From: Datisca glomerata
Taxonomy: Eukaryota > Streptophyta > Magnoliopsida > Cucurbitales > Datiscaceae
Assembly (NCBI GenBank): GCA_003255025.1
Contig: QANY01002976.1
Span: forward strand, 3,777,541-3,841,540
DNA length: 64,000 nucleotides
Direction of reading: 5' to 3'
The translations under genes were made by a program, and so were the position numbers. Under the pieces are notes generated by a model. That model had not been told where the DNA came from. It saw nothing but the letters and a program-made list of their open reading frames with translations, and ran no database searches. This document shows positions 27,331 to 40,971 of the stretch, piece by piece (position 1 is the first letter of the stretch; each line of letters begins with the position of its first letter).

Positions 27331-28100
27331 TCACTGACAGTGAAAAGTGTCGAATGAATTTTGGAGTCTCAATTTGGTGGAATGAATTTTGGTGAATTTA
27401 AAACTTGGGGAGATTGTTAATAGTGGGTTCGGGTGTGAAATTTGACTAATAAGGAGATTGTTATGGTTATCTTGCTTGGTTTTGTTATTTGATTTCAGAA
27501 ATATTGAAACTCCAAAATGGAGAACCGGAAAATCTAACGAGAGAGATGAAGAAGAAGGAGTGGACGTGCTAGGTGTGCGAAAGGATACGATATCAGATGA
27601 TATATAAATATACTACATGTATACTGTGTATACTGATGATATATAAAAACATATTACGTTTATATTATGATATACTGTTGGTATATTAAAATATACTATA
27701 ATATATAATTATATAGCAAATACATATTAAAATATATTACCGTATATTTATGGTATATTAAAATAATTATATTATATGAATGTATGGACATGATATATTT
27801 TTATATACTATATTACATTCGAGGTTGAGAGCAATCTCGTAATAAAAGCAAGAACGGAGGCGTAGTTCCTAAACTGACAACTCATCACCAACAAATCAAC
27901 TAATGAGTCAGCGTGTGATGTATGGACAGCGCCGCCCGCACAAGCAGCACACAACAATATTTAATACAAATTACTCCGAACGCAAAATTTTCAGCTTCGT
28001 TCATCTCGCCATGAAAGACCGGGCATGAATATGGAGTAATTGAATCTTAGTCTTTAAAAAAGACCAATTTTTCGTCGTAATTAACGCTACCTTGGATTCC

Positions 28101-31100
28101 ATGGCTTCGATCTCAGGCATTTGCACCTCTTCCCCGACTTTGAAGCCCAAAATACTCCTATCAAGAGCAACTAGTTCGCCTCGCAGAGACTCGGTCCCAT
28201 TCTCGATACGTGCCAAGCTCACCGACCGGAGTTTTGGTTCTGTTCAGGCTCATTCTGTAGCGAAGGAGATATCCGCCGAATTGTCGAGTACTGATGGAAG
28301 TTTTAGGAAGGAGAAGAAGGGGTTGGAGAAGGACCCTCGTTCGCTTTGGCGGAGGTACGTTGACTGGCTGTACCAGCATAAGGAGCTGGGATTGTTTGTG
28401 GATGTGAGTCGGATCGGATTCACGGATGAATTCGTGGAGCAGATGGAGCCCCGATTTCAGGCGGCTTTGCGGGCTATGGAAGAGCTGGAGAAGGGTGCAA
28501 TTGCCAACCCCGACGAGGGGCGCATGGTTGGACATTATTGGCTGAGGAACTCTAAGCTCGCGCCAACCTCGTTTTTGAGATTGCAGATTGAGAATACTCT
28601 GGATGCTTTGTGCAAGTTCGCGGACGAACTCGTCAGTGGTAAGGTCAGTTAAACCGAGGTTTCAGTGCTTGGTGCTTTCTTGTTTATTTTGCTACATGTA
28701 TTGTATTGGATCACGAATTACAATTTCACTGACCATCTTTGATTGCTCTACGTCATTAAAGTCGTAACGAGGTACCTAGTGACGACTTGAGGCTCTACGT
28801 GGTTGCGGAGAGACTGACAAAGAAACTAAAACTTATTAACCGTAAAACTTAGTGAACCGGTAGTAGGATATCAGCAATCTTCAGTTTGTTCGACGTTACT
28901 CGAAGTTGGATCAAGTTCAAGTCTTTCGATGCGTAAAGAACAATGATGATTGTTGTGTGCGAAACATGTTTACCGTTTCGAAATGTGTATTAGTTGGAGT
29001 GTTCTTTATGTTTATCAGGGAGTTGTTAGTGGCATGGTTCTCATTTCACAGGTTTTGTTTCTTGAAAAAACCTGGTCGGAATCTATGTTGTATTCCCTTT
29101 TATAGGGCTCTTGAGCATAATACATAACTTTTATCCATCCAAAAAACAAAGGTCTATTAGTTGGTGGAGGCTGATTGATTCGCTGAACTATGGATGTAAG
29201 GTTACCCTTTCTATAATTGCTTTTTGAGTTTTGATCTCCCACTAAATATAGATTTCAATACTACCTAGCTCCCAAACAAAATGAATTTTTTTATTTGGAA
29301 TTTATACATATCACATACTTTGTGTGTCGAGTGTGTGTATGTTCAATGCTTCATTTGGCCATTTATTAACGTCGTTCCAACAATGAAATGCCAGATTAAG
29401 CCTCCATCTTCAACCACGGGTCGCTTCACTCAGGTACTTTCGGTCGGGATAGGAGGTTCAGCTCTCGGACCACAATTCGTTGCTGAAGCATTGGCTCCTG
29501 ATAATCCTCCTCTTAAGGTACTTGAGATGTGAATAATGGATACTTCATTTGTTTCTTTGGTTTCTTTGGTTTCATTGTATTGTGTTATATTTACAGAAAT
29601 ATGTGTTATATTATACGTGATAGTAATAAAATGTACAATCTATATTTCTTTTTGGCAGATAAGATTTATTGACAACACGGATCCAGCTGGAATTGATCAT
29701 CAAATTGCACAACTTGGACCAGAACTGGCTTCCACTCTTGTAATTGTGATTTCAAAGGTTTGGTTATTTATCTCTCTGTTATATCTATTTTGTCATAAAA
29801 TAAAATCTTAAATCTTGTTGCAATGTTTGTAAACTAATGTCTCCTTCAATTGTACTTAGAGTGGAGGTACTCCTGAAACTAGAAATGGTTTACTGGAAGT
29901 TCAGAAGGCATTTCGTGAAGCTGGCCTGAATTTTGCAAAACAGGTTTTGATCTCAGGTCTTCTGTTAATTTTCTCCCGACTTATGTCACAAATGAAAAAC
30001 TGTTTATTGGTTCTAATCTAGAGGCAAGGTTGCCGGGTCAGATTTATGTAATTATTTCAATCCATAAAGAGTGTTCTTGTTGACAAGTCCCCAAGGGTGG
30101 TTACGAGGCTAGAAAGAGAGACATAAGTAAAGAGGTGCAATTATATATATGCCTAAAGGAGTACAAGGGTAGGCATAAAGACTAAAGGAACAAACAACAG
30201 AAGAACTTATTAACATTTATTTATCCAACAAAAGCCACTTAAATAGATTTACGGAAAAGATTCAGTCTTAGCAACTAGCTGGGCATGGATTGAGGGCAAA
30301 GATTTATATGGAGATATTCACTCTTCTAATACTGATCACAGCAATATAGACATGTGACTTGCGAGTCCTTTTTATGTCCTTGTCTGTTCTACCTTTATTG
30401 ATACTCACTCTTTATTCAGCTTAAGCTGTTTGGCATTTGCGCTTCTGCTGTTGCTCAAAGAGCAGCAACCTTTTCTATTGTCTCAAAGAAAAGTAATGGA
30501 TACGTTCTACTTGCCTCCCCTTTCTTTAAGTACTGGAGTTTAATCTGCTGCTTATGTAAATTTTTGTGCAGGGTGTTGCAATAACACAAGAAAATTCATT
30601 GTTAGATAACACTGCAAGAATTGAAGGGTGGTTAGCTAGATTCCCTATGTTTGACTGGGTGGGTGGTAGAACATCAGAAATGTCAGCTGTTGGTCTGCTT
30701 CCAGCTGCATTGCAGGTTAGATCGTTAGTTCCACAGCTACAAGAGCTAAAGCTAGAAGAAGAAAGGCTGTTGATTTATAATAAATGAATAATAAAGAAGC
30801 AAGTGAAAATATGATTTAAGGAATTATTCTCAAGGTTAATGGCCATGAATATGATCCTTGCCTCAGGGAATTGACATTAGAGGAATGCTTGCTGGCGCAG
30901 CTTTGATGGATGAGGCAAATAGAAGTACTGTGGTAAGTACAAGTTCTTTTTTATTTTATTTTATTTTCCTTTTGGTTTTATTTTTTGGTTTATATGCTTT
31001 TACTTCTCATGGTTACATTATGTGATTGCCTATCCACCATTATTTTACTGTCTTTTTCTTCTTCGAAAAAAGTGCCAGTTCAATGAAAAAACGCTTGGTT

Positions 31101-34100
31101 GTTGAAATCCTCTATTATCCTCTCTAAGTAAGATCAGATCACTCTCTGGAACCAGCTTTGGGCTTGCTTTGTGATTAACCAAAATCTTCCATAGAGACTA
31201 AGGAGTATATTTCACTAATTCACTTTTAATGCCTTTTCCAGTTTCAGTTATTTCCTTCTGATGACTAGAATTATACTTATATTGTTTTGTAAACAATAAA
31301 CCTTGTGAAGGTCCTTTTGTCCCCATAGTTAGCCTCTTGCTTCTCTGATCTTCTATTCAGTTCCCCATCCCCCTTCGGAAGGGAAAAACATACACAATAT
31401 CCTTCTTGTCATTGAAGATGCAATCTCTTAATCTCTACCAGAGAAACAAATCCATCACCACCTGAAATAGAGGTTCTGGGGCATATGGGGGTGTGAGCTT
31501 GCCCCCTGTGGAACGTACTGTCGACTAATAAGAAGCACTTAACATGCACTCGCTTAGCTTGTTCTTTTGTGATGGCATATAAAGGGAAACATATCTTCAA
31601 GTCGTTGTGGTTCTTTTCATACCTTGGTAAAAGTCTCATGCTTTTTACTTAGAGACAAATCAAATGCATCACACCTGGGATTAAGGGTGTGGGGGTCTAA
31701 GTGGATGTGGTTGAGCTTTCTGTTTGTAGGACCTTCCAGGTTTAGATGCATATATTTAGCTTGTTCTTTTCTGATCGCATTGAAAGTTAAATGTTATGCT
31801 TGCTTCTAGAGTGGAGCTAGTAGAAGTTGAACTCTCAAATCCTTATATAGAAAAGTTGAACTTTGTTTGCACAGAGAACTAAATATCATTGACTTATGAT
31901 TGTTATTTAAAGATAGCTTCTTCTATTATTCTAATCTTATCTTTCACTTCATTTTTACATTTTTTATCCACTCTTTGGATCCACATTTACAATCGAATGT
32001 TTTTCATAGTTGGACTACCTTTTGATTTTTCTTGTAAATTCTCTTCTTAATATAAATAAATACCTTTACCGATAAAAAATGATTTACATATTTTTTTCAG
32101 ATCAAGAATAACCCAGCAGCATTGCTAGCTTTATGCTGGTATTGGGCTTCTGATGGGGTAGGATCTAAGGTACTTGTACTCTTATTCAGGTGACACTCCC
32201 TTTGAGTATATTTGCACTTCCTCTCACTAATGCAGGGTTATATTTTCACTTTCTCGTTGCTTAGGATATGGTTGTTCTTCCCTACAAGGACAGCTTATTA
32301 CTATTTAGTCGCTATCTACAGCAACTGGTCATGGAATCTCTTGGGAAGGAGTTTGACCTTGATGGCAATCGGGTATGGGCTACAATTCAGAAGGGCAATC
32401 TTCGTCTCTCTAACTTCATTTTTTAAATAAGCCAAAAAGTTCATCATGCTAGTTTTAGTTTATTTACTGTAAACTAGAGATATGAAAAATTATCATCTTG
32501 CGTGGGTTTCATTAAAAAAGATGACTATGATCTATAGGATAATTAACATTAACCCAACAGGCCATGCCGATCAAAAAATTGCTATGTCAGTTTGTACATT
32601 GGCATGATGATGCTTTGCAGTTCTTTATTTTGTCTGTTTTTCCGTCATTTAGTACATTAATAGAGTATATATATTGATACATGACCTTTGTAACAACTGA
32701 AGATGTAAATGAATTTCCATCTCAAAATAAAGATTACAAGAAGAGAAAGGACCCTGCACAGAGTACAAAGAAGAACATAAACACATATAATTTTCCGTAA
32801 TCTTTCCAAACTCCAATAGAAAATGACCAAAACGAGGAATATCTACCAGAGATATTTGTTTATGAGGCAGTAGAATTATCTTTCTAAATTTCTCTTTTTT
32901 TTGGTTGTTTTCCTAATTCTGTGTGAGTGGCGAACCTTCTTAAATGCTTACATAAGATGGTTAGCATTAGCAAGCAACGAGCAAGTCAAGGAGCACTATT
33001 TTGTCAAGGCCTCAAGTTTAATAAACATTGCCAATTGGTTCCAAACGTCCAATAAGGTGTCAACCAAGGATGAAGTTTCTTTTTCTGATATTTGTCCCGA
33101 GTGGAAATACTTGTCACTTGAGATGTTTTGATGTGGTTTATTCATTCTGCAATAAGATACTTCCCATAAAAAAGATTTGCAATAAGATGCTGTAACCTGT
33201 AGCATGGCTAATTAATTTTACTTCTTGAATGCACAGGTGAATCAAGGACTCACTGTATATGGGAACAAAGGGAGCACAGATCAGCATGCGTGAGTTTTCA
33301 CTATTGACTTCTGCAGTTGGTATATCTATATTGTTATGACTATGCCAGGCTTGATGCATTTATTCTTTAAACAGCTACATCCAACAACTTAGAGAAGGTG
33401 TACACAACTTTTTTGTAACATTTATTGAAGTTTTGCGTGATAGACCCCCTGGTCATGACTGGGAACTTGAGCCAGGTGTCACATGTGGGGACTACCTTTT
33501 CGGTATGCTACAGGTATGATGAATGACCAGGGCGTAATCTGGTTCTAAAGGTTAAAGTTCCTATTTGTCGTTTACACTTCGTAGGACTAGTTTTGCCTTT
33601 CTATTAACTTAGCAAAATTGGATAACCGTTGTTAATGTTCACAGGGAACAAGGTCAGCACTTTATTCAAATGATCGTGAATCCATCACAGTCACTGTTCA
33701 AGAAGTGACACCTAGATCTGTTGGTGCTCTTATAGCACTCTATGAGCGAGCAGTAGGGATATATGCCTCACTTATCAGAATTAATGCCTACCATCAACCT
33801 GGTAAATATACGTTTCATGAGTATAGAATTGGAACATATATTTTGTTTTTCTGTCACTGCAATGCATGTATTTTCAGCTAACTGGTGTGATCTGAAAGGT
33901 TGATATTTTCTTATTAAGTTGATATACGTGCCTGGTGCATCCTTATAATCTCTTGTGGTGCTGCATTTTTTGTCATCTCAGGTGTGGAAGCTGGGAAAAA
34001 GGCAGCAGGAGAAGTATTAGCTCTTCAGAAGCGGGTTTTACAAGTACTTAATGAGGCCAGGTATGATATCAAGCCTACAAATCTTGATCTTTAAAATTTT

Positions 34101-35172
34101 GTTTCCAAGATGGAAGACCACTCCAAAAGCCCTTAAAGTTTCTCACGAATGGTTCTTTGATTTAATCATATATTAAAAAAAGCTCTGTACTTGTACTCTC
34201 AAAAACAATTCCTATACAAAAAAAACTTCCTAGATTACTCCTTTATAGAAGGGGGACAATTTTTTTCCAAACCCATGTTATAATAAACAAGTACTTAGAG
34301 AATTTTATAATTTAAAAATTTGAATTGACAAACAGTATATAATTTAATTATTTTACAAATTTGAGGAGGGCAAATAGTATACAATTTGGTAGTGTGGAAG
34401 GGGCAAATAGTAGTTTATTGGATAATTTTGCAGATTTTTTATACATGATTGATTATATACACAACTTAGAAAATTAGAAAATGGAGGGGGGATATTCCCC
34501 CCCCCCCCCNCCCCCCCCCCCCATACACGTCCCCTCCTTTCCTGCATGTATTGATGTCAAGTATAGATAGGTAATATCAATTGCTGGTTCTGTCATAGAC
34601 ATTAGACATACTTCAAACATAATGGCGGGGGTCTCGGACTTTGCTTAGTCTTACAATCAAAACACCCAAAGCCCTCTTTTTGAATGTATAGACTAGACTT
34701 TCTACACAATTAACCAAAACAAAATGGTAACTCATATGGTCATTCAAAGGATGTAATGGAATTCCTCTCAATAGTTAATGATGCACATTTCAAAAAGTAT
34801 TTCCTCTGTTGTGAGTTTCTTGCATGAGCGGAGATCTCGGTATTCACCAAGTATTACCATTATGCTTTTCTATATTCAGCTGTAAACAGCCGGTCGAACC
34901 ATTGACACTTGAAGAAGTAGCAGAACGTTGCCATGCTCCAGAAGATGTATGCTTAGTATAATCCCACATTCTCCTTTTTAGTACCTCTTTTGTGCAACAA
35001 GATTAAGTAATGACTTTCTTTTCTCTTGTCGCTCTAGATTGAGATGATATATAAGATCATTGCTCACATGGCCGCCAATGACAGAGCCCTGATTGCTGAA
35101 GGCAACTGTGGCTCACCACGCAGCATCAAAGTTTTCCTTGGAGAGTGTAATGTTGATGACTTGTATGCTTAA
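28101..35172 (+). CDS. PGI1: plastid glucose-6-phosphate isomerase (PGI1)
   Basis: Fourteen exons: 28101-28643, 29395-29517, 29659-29757, 29860-29943, 30572-30715, 30867-30932, 32101-32169, 32265-32372, 33237-33289, 33375-33513, 33645-33801, 33982-34060, 34880-34946 and 35038-35172. All introns are GT-AG and phases agree, giving 621 residues. The enzyme interconverts glucose 6-phosphate and fructose 6-phosphate; in the plastid it links the Calvin cycle to starch synthesis. Residues 1 to about 48 (start [12 protein letters not shown], Ser/Arg rich, few acids) look like a chloroplast transit peptide. Family motifs: [11 protein letters not shown] (197-207), SGGTPETRN (256-264), GNKGSTDQH with the catalytic-type His at about 429, [15 protein letters not shown], and the C-terminus [10 protein letters not shown]. 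Length and sequence fit the plastid isoform (about 613 residues in Arabidopsis), not the cytosolic PGI. No disabling change is visible. The ATG at 28101 was chosen because the upstream in-frame codon at 28092 is TTG. Confidence 0.98.
34497..34522. other. poly-C run with an N in PGI1 intron 12
   Basis: An uninterrupted C run of 26 positions includes one undetermined base at 34510. It is preceded by ggagggggatattcccc (34482-34500, approximately), a short inverted G/C repeat. Such runs next to N usually mark a collapsed or unresolved homopolymer. It lies in an intron and does not affect the protein. Confidence 0.9.
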
Positions 35173-36252
35173 TTGACACACCAAGAAAACACATCCTATA
35201 TATTCTATGCGTTTTCCAACTTCTCTCACATGGAACCGCAAAAGATTGATTTCTGGCAGTGGACTTTCTCGGACTGTGATTTATGAATTTTGTTGGTATT
35301 TATTAAAAAGCCTTTTTTCTGACTGGTTATTCTGGTACATGTTGCTGCTAAGTTACCGCAGAAATCAGTTGTCATTTGAGTAGAATAAAAAGAGAGAAAC
35401 TACAGAGACAATGTTACGACGATGTAAATCAGCAAATGTTAATAAGAGTGTCCGAGGTGAAGGATGTCAAAAATTGTTATATTCCCTTTTCTCTCACTCG
35501 ATTTACTCCTTCAGCAATTAAGATTCGTTGCCGTTGCTCTCACACTATAAACTTACTGTACATGTTATAATTTTGACTGCCCAACAACCGATTTGGTCCT
35601 GACTCCTGTTACAATTTTGGCTGCCCCATAACCAATTTGATCATGAGGTAGGGGATGATCAATTACACTAAAGAACGTTGTAAATACAGCCCGAATCGCA
35701 CTTAATGATATACAGGAATCGCACTTAATGATATACACGTGAGATACGTGCAGATCATCATTCAGACTATCATGCTTGCTGATCATCGACGAGTTGATCG
35801 AATTTGTCAAGGCAAAAATATGTCTTTTTAGATTTTTTTGGTTTTTTAGTTAACCAAACTGCCCAATCAAGATCTGATTGGATAACTGATATCCAACTTC
35901 GTCCCGTTGTGCGGAAGCCAAATGAGCCTAGTTTCAGCAGTAATCAGACCTGACGGTAATTTACATCAATTCTGCTGTTTGTCACCCAGACATCCTAACA
36001 AACGAATTTCGAAGAATAAATACTAAGAAGTCCACCCCAGAGAGAGTTTCAATGAATTAAATTACATTTGAAAATGATTCAAGAGGAAGAAATATTTACA
36101 AGATCAAGTTTAAGTCAAGGAACAAATCAAACTGACTCATGAAGGAATAATAGAATATTACACGTTCTTTTTAAAATAACATGGAAGCACAACTATTTAA
36201 GGAACAGTTAATCCAGGTTCCATGAACTAATCTCCAAGCAGAAACAACACAT
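35173..36252. other. convergent intergenic region with short repeats
   Basis: PGI1 (+) and the unknown gene (-) end facing each other, 1.08 kb apart. The interval holds both 3' UTRs. It contains a 23-bp direct repeat with core gaatcgcacttaatgatata (about 35693-35740) and two diverged copies of a stretch with attttgrctgccc and accaatttg-like blocks (about 35568-35640). I see no gene. Confidence 0.65.
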
Positions 36253-39200
36253 TTAGAGAAGCTTTGAAATTACATGACAGGATGTCCAGAAGGCGTTTGA
36301 AGCAGCCCTTATGATTACAGGATTTTGATATATCCTATCAATGAAAAGGACCATCAATTTCGAAAGGTTAAGTTTTATACACTGAACTCACAAATTCAAA
36401 GTTATACTCAAGATATTCTCCATGCAGCAATCAGCATGTAGCATCAATATGTTATTATCATTTTTTGTTGATCAGTTTTGAAATCTAGCATTACAGGTAC
36501 TAATCTAGTATTCAATAATATGATACGCAATGCTTTTAAAATTTAAAAAATAACAAGTAAATTTTAAAATGTTTTATGGTAAGTTTTTTTTTTAAATAAA
36601 TGATGTTAAAAATGTTTGACAATCTTTTTTATCAATAAAAGCCATGACAATTTGAACAACCAATCCATTCTCACGTCAGGACAGTAATAAGAATTAAAAC
36701 TTTCAAGGGTACGATGCCACTTAATTTTGTTTTATTGGACATTTACTTTTGTTTTTTTGTTATAAATATTTTAGAATTTCAGGTATTATCAGTGGAAGCC
36801 CATCAAGAAACACAATTTGAAGTGTGTTTGTGGCCGATAGGAAGAAACAGAACACAAGAAATTGTTTCTAAAAGCGTATAACTTATCAAGTCTCAGTTAA
36901 ATAACGTACCCGATGGCAGTTGCCCCCCAAGATGCCACATTATACAGGACTTTACTTCCATCCCATGCCTTCCGAAGTTTCCCTTTTCGCTTTTTTACCG
37001 AGAACGTTTTGCTGAGGGCTGGATGAGATTTCAGAGCAAAACAAGATTAAGAAAAACTCAAACTTGATAGCAGAAAGAATGAAACATCTTTTGAATACTA
37101 AATTACACAAAAAGTTTATTTGAAATAATTGTAAAGTGGAATATAAGCAAATTGAAGGCGAGCAACTTGCTATAAGAAAATTGATGAGAAACTCACCATC
37201 CTGCAGTTGATTGGGAGTTAGCTCCTGCAAGACAGATGAGAACCAATTAACAAAGTACTTTATTGTCTAGTCCAATTGTTTTGTAAGAGAGAGTTAAATG
37301 AAGATCTTTATGTTCAAAATGCCAAAAAAAATTTATGGCAGAGAAAATTTGAACAGAATGGTAATAGACGGGAAGCTGTGTGGCATGCCCTCATTTAATC
37401 TCTTATTTCCCCTTCATAAGGGTAGGAATCCTACCGTAGGATAAGTGTTGATCCTTATCATCTTTGACCTTCTATCCATCTTTTGTCCATATGATTTTTG
37501 GCTGTCACATATATAAGTAATAATCTCGAAATCTTCATTTGTTATAATGACACAATCATATCAACAAATAATGCAATTCATTTTGCATTCCCCAATATAC
37601 AGGAAAAGTAGTTCAATTGTTAGAACAACAGTAAGTTGTTAAAGCAAGCCCCCAGAACTTAATGTTGCGTCTGACATATTAAGTCCATAGCAGTTAAATG
37701 GATTAGATTCCTACAGAATAGAAGCAGTGGTTGGTTGTCGTGTCAAACTATTAAGCTCCTGTCGAACTGGTTTCAGGGATAAACTTAGTAATCACAAGAT
37801 AAACTTTGAATCCAGTTTCTAGTAGACTGTGTATTACTAACTTTATACTTACCTCGACTCATATCTTAACCAAAGTGGTCAAATTCTCTTTAAACCTCAA
37901 ACTGAAGAAACTATCACACCCAGAATAGATTGGGAGTTTCAATTATGGTGTCAGTTAATACTGTTCTGAAGAAACGAAGAAACAATAATACACAACCAAT
38001 TCTCACGCAACCAGCAGACCATATCAATCATCAAATTATTGTAAACTAAGAATCGAGGTATTATACTGAATTATTCACTTTTTTCTGTTCGTAGATTAAG
38101 TAGGTAAGGAATAAACCATCACTGCTACCTAAGGTTCTAAGCGAAAGGTGAATTTGGTTAAAGAAAGCAATGTGTGAATCATAGAAGATTACCATGAGTT
38201 ACGCTTTTATTGCAATATTTATAATATCAGTTTAAGTTTAACAACTTGTAAGGAGTAGCTACAGACTCAAGCCATTTAACTTTCATATATTTAGCTTCAG
38301 TTCAATAACTTTCATGAGGATCTTAGATTTATAAGTATCTTCTTATACCACCAAGTATGATCTATACAGTATACATGTATGTGTGAGCATGTGCCTCTGC
38401 TCAAATTTGAAGTAACAAAATAAGCAATAAATAGTTCGTCCATAATTTACCTCATCCAATTATCTGGATAAGTGGTAGAGCAGATATTAAAGAAACTACT
38501 TTTTATTACATGACTTGCACCAAATTCAGAGTCCTGTGGTAAGACTGTTCCAAATTATTTGAATTTTAATTTCTTCATAGATTTTCTACCTATCTGAATG
38601 AGCAAAAGAGCACATATATGGGATTAGCGCGTGGAAAATAGAGTGTAGAGGAAAGATTATAGATATTCAAAAGTTAAGAAAGAGAAGAAACCTAAATACC
38701 TTGGTCTCTTTAAGGGACAACAAGTAGGCAGCCATGAAGCAAGCAATACCCTCTACTATATCTTCTTGTTTTACAACAACATAATCCTCTTGAGCCAGAT
38801 CGTTGCCACTTTCCCATAGATCAACGTCACTGACCACATCCCAAGAACCACCTTCTTCTGTCAAACACAAACTTTTCAGCATCCATGACATCAAGAGAAA
38901 ATCATTGCTTTCTCAAATCAGAAAATTGCCTAAACATAAAAGATCAACATGATCGTAAATTCTCACTTCCAGTATGAATGGATGTATACCAGCTATATTT
39001 TGTGGAACCGATGCTTGAGCACCTTCTAGCTTTTCAAGGAAGTCCGGGCATTCAACTTTAGATTTAAGCAGATCACATAACTGCATAAGAGTGACTCTTA
39101 TTTATAATCTCCAAAGCTTAAAATGAAGGAATGCCACTGTTGAGTGAATCACTCAACTAACATATAATTTTTTTTATCGGTAAACATATAATTCAGAGAT

Positions 39201-39855
39201 CAAGACTTTAATAATCTCGTCATACTAGAACAAAGGGAAACAATGCCTGCAACTAATCATAATTTTGTCACTAACACATCTGGTACCAACTAACACATTG
39301 GTCCTTCCTCATTCGTGTTATAACAAAAAAATCTATAGGCCCCACTAGTCAACTCCATAAAAAGCAACGCACTCATCAAATTCTAATTCAAACAAGTATC
39401 CATAACATAAAACTTCACTCTTCAAGAAGAACGAACGAAATATCACAAACTTCAAAATTTTCCTTAGCCTCATTTTCCCAATAGATGAACATATACCAAG
39501 CTTATTCTCCATACAGTAACTCAATCAATCCGGTCCCAACATAAAATCAGCAATTCCAAGTATACAGCCCTGTAAAAGACCATACCTCGTCCACTTCTCT
39601 GTCACCACCTAGATGGCCCGACCCATCTCCACGCTGATCATCGCCGACCGCGTCACTCTCAACGTCGGTATCGTCATCGTCGTCAACTAAGGTGGTGGTA
39701 TTGAGCAATTCGAGAGCTCTCTCGCACTTCTCCAGCACAGCCTGCAACGTTTTCCTCTTCACACGGAGCTGATCCTTCTCCAGACTCGCAGAATTCTCCC
39801 TCCGACTATTGTCGATTGAATCCAAAGGCTTTGAGCCCCACACATCGACATCCAT
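36253..39855 (-). CDS. conserved-looking plant protein of unknown function, 245 residues
   Basis: Six exons, listed 5' to 3': 39855-39586 (270 bp), 39080-38990 (91), 38857-38700 (158), 37224-37197 (28), 37018-36910 (109) and 36334-36253 (82). GT-AG borders and phases agree at every junction, giving 245 residues. I do not recognise a named domain; from memory, similar uncharacterised proteins exist in other plants, unverified. Residues 26-51 are a charged helix-like stretch (KRKTLQAVLEKCERALELL), residues 58-75 are strongly acidic (DDDDD), 91-120 include KVECPDFLEKLE, and 126-135 are WDVVSDVDLW. Then comes GIACFMAAYLLSLKETK, a basic patch (VKKRKGKLRKAW) and a mildly hydrophobic C-terminus ending SCHVISKLL. 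The stretch FMAAYLLSL is too short for a membrane span. No signal peptide is evident. The clean splicing argues for a real gene. Confidence 0.88.
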
Positions 39856-40430
39856 GAGCTATAATTTGAGACAATTCACGCCGACAAACTAAAGAGTCAA
39901 CGAGCAATCTTCGATTCCCCTAAAACCTAGGGATTCACCTTCTTCCTCTGGTTCATGAAGAAAAATCCAATACCAAGAAAGATGTCTGGTTGTTAAGAGG
40001 TATATTGCATCAAACTTCGAGGATTGTAATTATTGGTTAGGCTGTAACATGTGATTGCGTTTGCTTTTTTGTCTTTCGTTTGGCGTTTTTTTGTCCGCAC
40101 CGGAGAGGGTCTTTTTAATCGTCGTGCTTTAAAAAAATATTATTTTAATAAACAATAAGTAAAATAAACTATTTTTCAAACCAATTAAAAGAAGGAGACA
40201 TTTTCTGCCATGTAAGTGAAATAGTCTCTTCAAGAAGCGATTTCCTCTTGTTGCATATAGGAAAAGGTAGGGAGAAGGACAGGGTAATTTGCTTTTCCAC
40301 GCCCCTGCTAACCAAAGCCCTGACACTCCTCTTCCCATCTCTATCTCACAGGTTTTCTACTATCATTGGACCCACGATCTGTGAGCTCTTGCCATTACCG
40401 CCACCGTGAGACAGCTATCGCAGCCACGTG
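39856..40430. promoter_or_regulatory. upstream region of the unknown gene
   Basis: This 575-bp stretch separates the start codon of the minus-strand unknown gene from the left edge of the tandem MULE duplication. It must contain the promoter. I see no clear TATA box. The short reading frame at 40129-40338 (-) has no recognisable similarity. Confidence 0.45.
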
Positions 40431-40971
40431 GCCTCTATCCATCATCGCCATCTTATTCCGCTCCATCTACATCTCTTTCTAACTCTCTTTTTCTCTTTGA
40501 CCATTCACATTTAGGCTGAATACGACAGAAGAGAGGTTGTAAAACGGAGTTGGTCGGCGATCTGGGGCTGAGCATTTGTCTGAGAGGCTTCCCCGTGAAA
40601 TCTCTTTCGTTCAAGCACCGCTCTTCATATAGTGTATAGGAAAAACCTTTGATTTCAATTTCATTTTCTATATACTTTCTTTCCCATGAGATTCAATTGC
40701 TTTTTTTTGTTTGTTAATATCTTAAAACACAACACCATGTACTTTCACTAAAATTCACCTGATCTCTATAAATTTTAACTTCTCTCGGTCCTTAAAAATT
40801 TCACTTTCCATCACAAAAATCTTTACCCGAAATGCCTGACCAAACATCATTTAATATATCATGTTCCATGCACGTGATAAAAAAATCTCCATTAATATCT
40901 CACATTTCATCGATGAAAGAACCCCCTACAATTTGATCCAAATTTATTTTACCTCCTAAATTTTTTACCTC

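Larger units (their letters stand above)
24255..28100. other. intergenic region between 14-3-3 and PGI1 (divergent)
   Basis: This is the shared upstream region of 14-3-3 (-) and PGI1 (+). It includes a candidate CACTA-type element (24662-25995), AT-rich DNA, a CT-rich tract at about 27245-27330 and an AT-rich stretch at about 27600-27820 in which motifs such as tatattaaaatata recur. The short reading frame at 24943-25191 (-) lies in the one GC-richer patch and has no similarity I recognise. Confidence 0.6.

Noticed and set aside
31409..31809. Overlapping frames in PGI1 intron 6
   Set aside because: They lie inside a clean GT-AG intron; no domain recognised.
40129..40338. 69-codon reading frame upstream of the unknown gene
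   Set aside because: Low-complexity, no similarity, lies in the promoter region.
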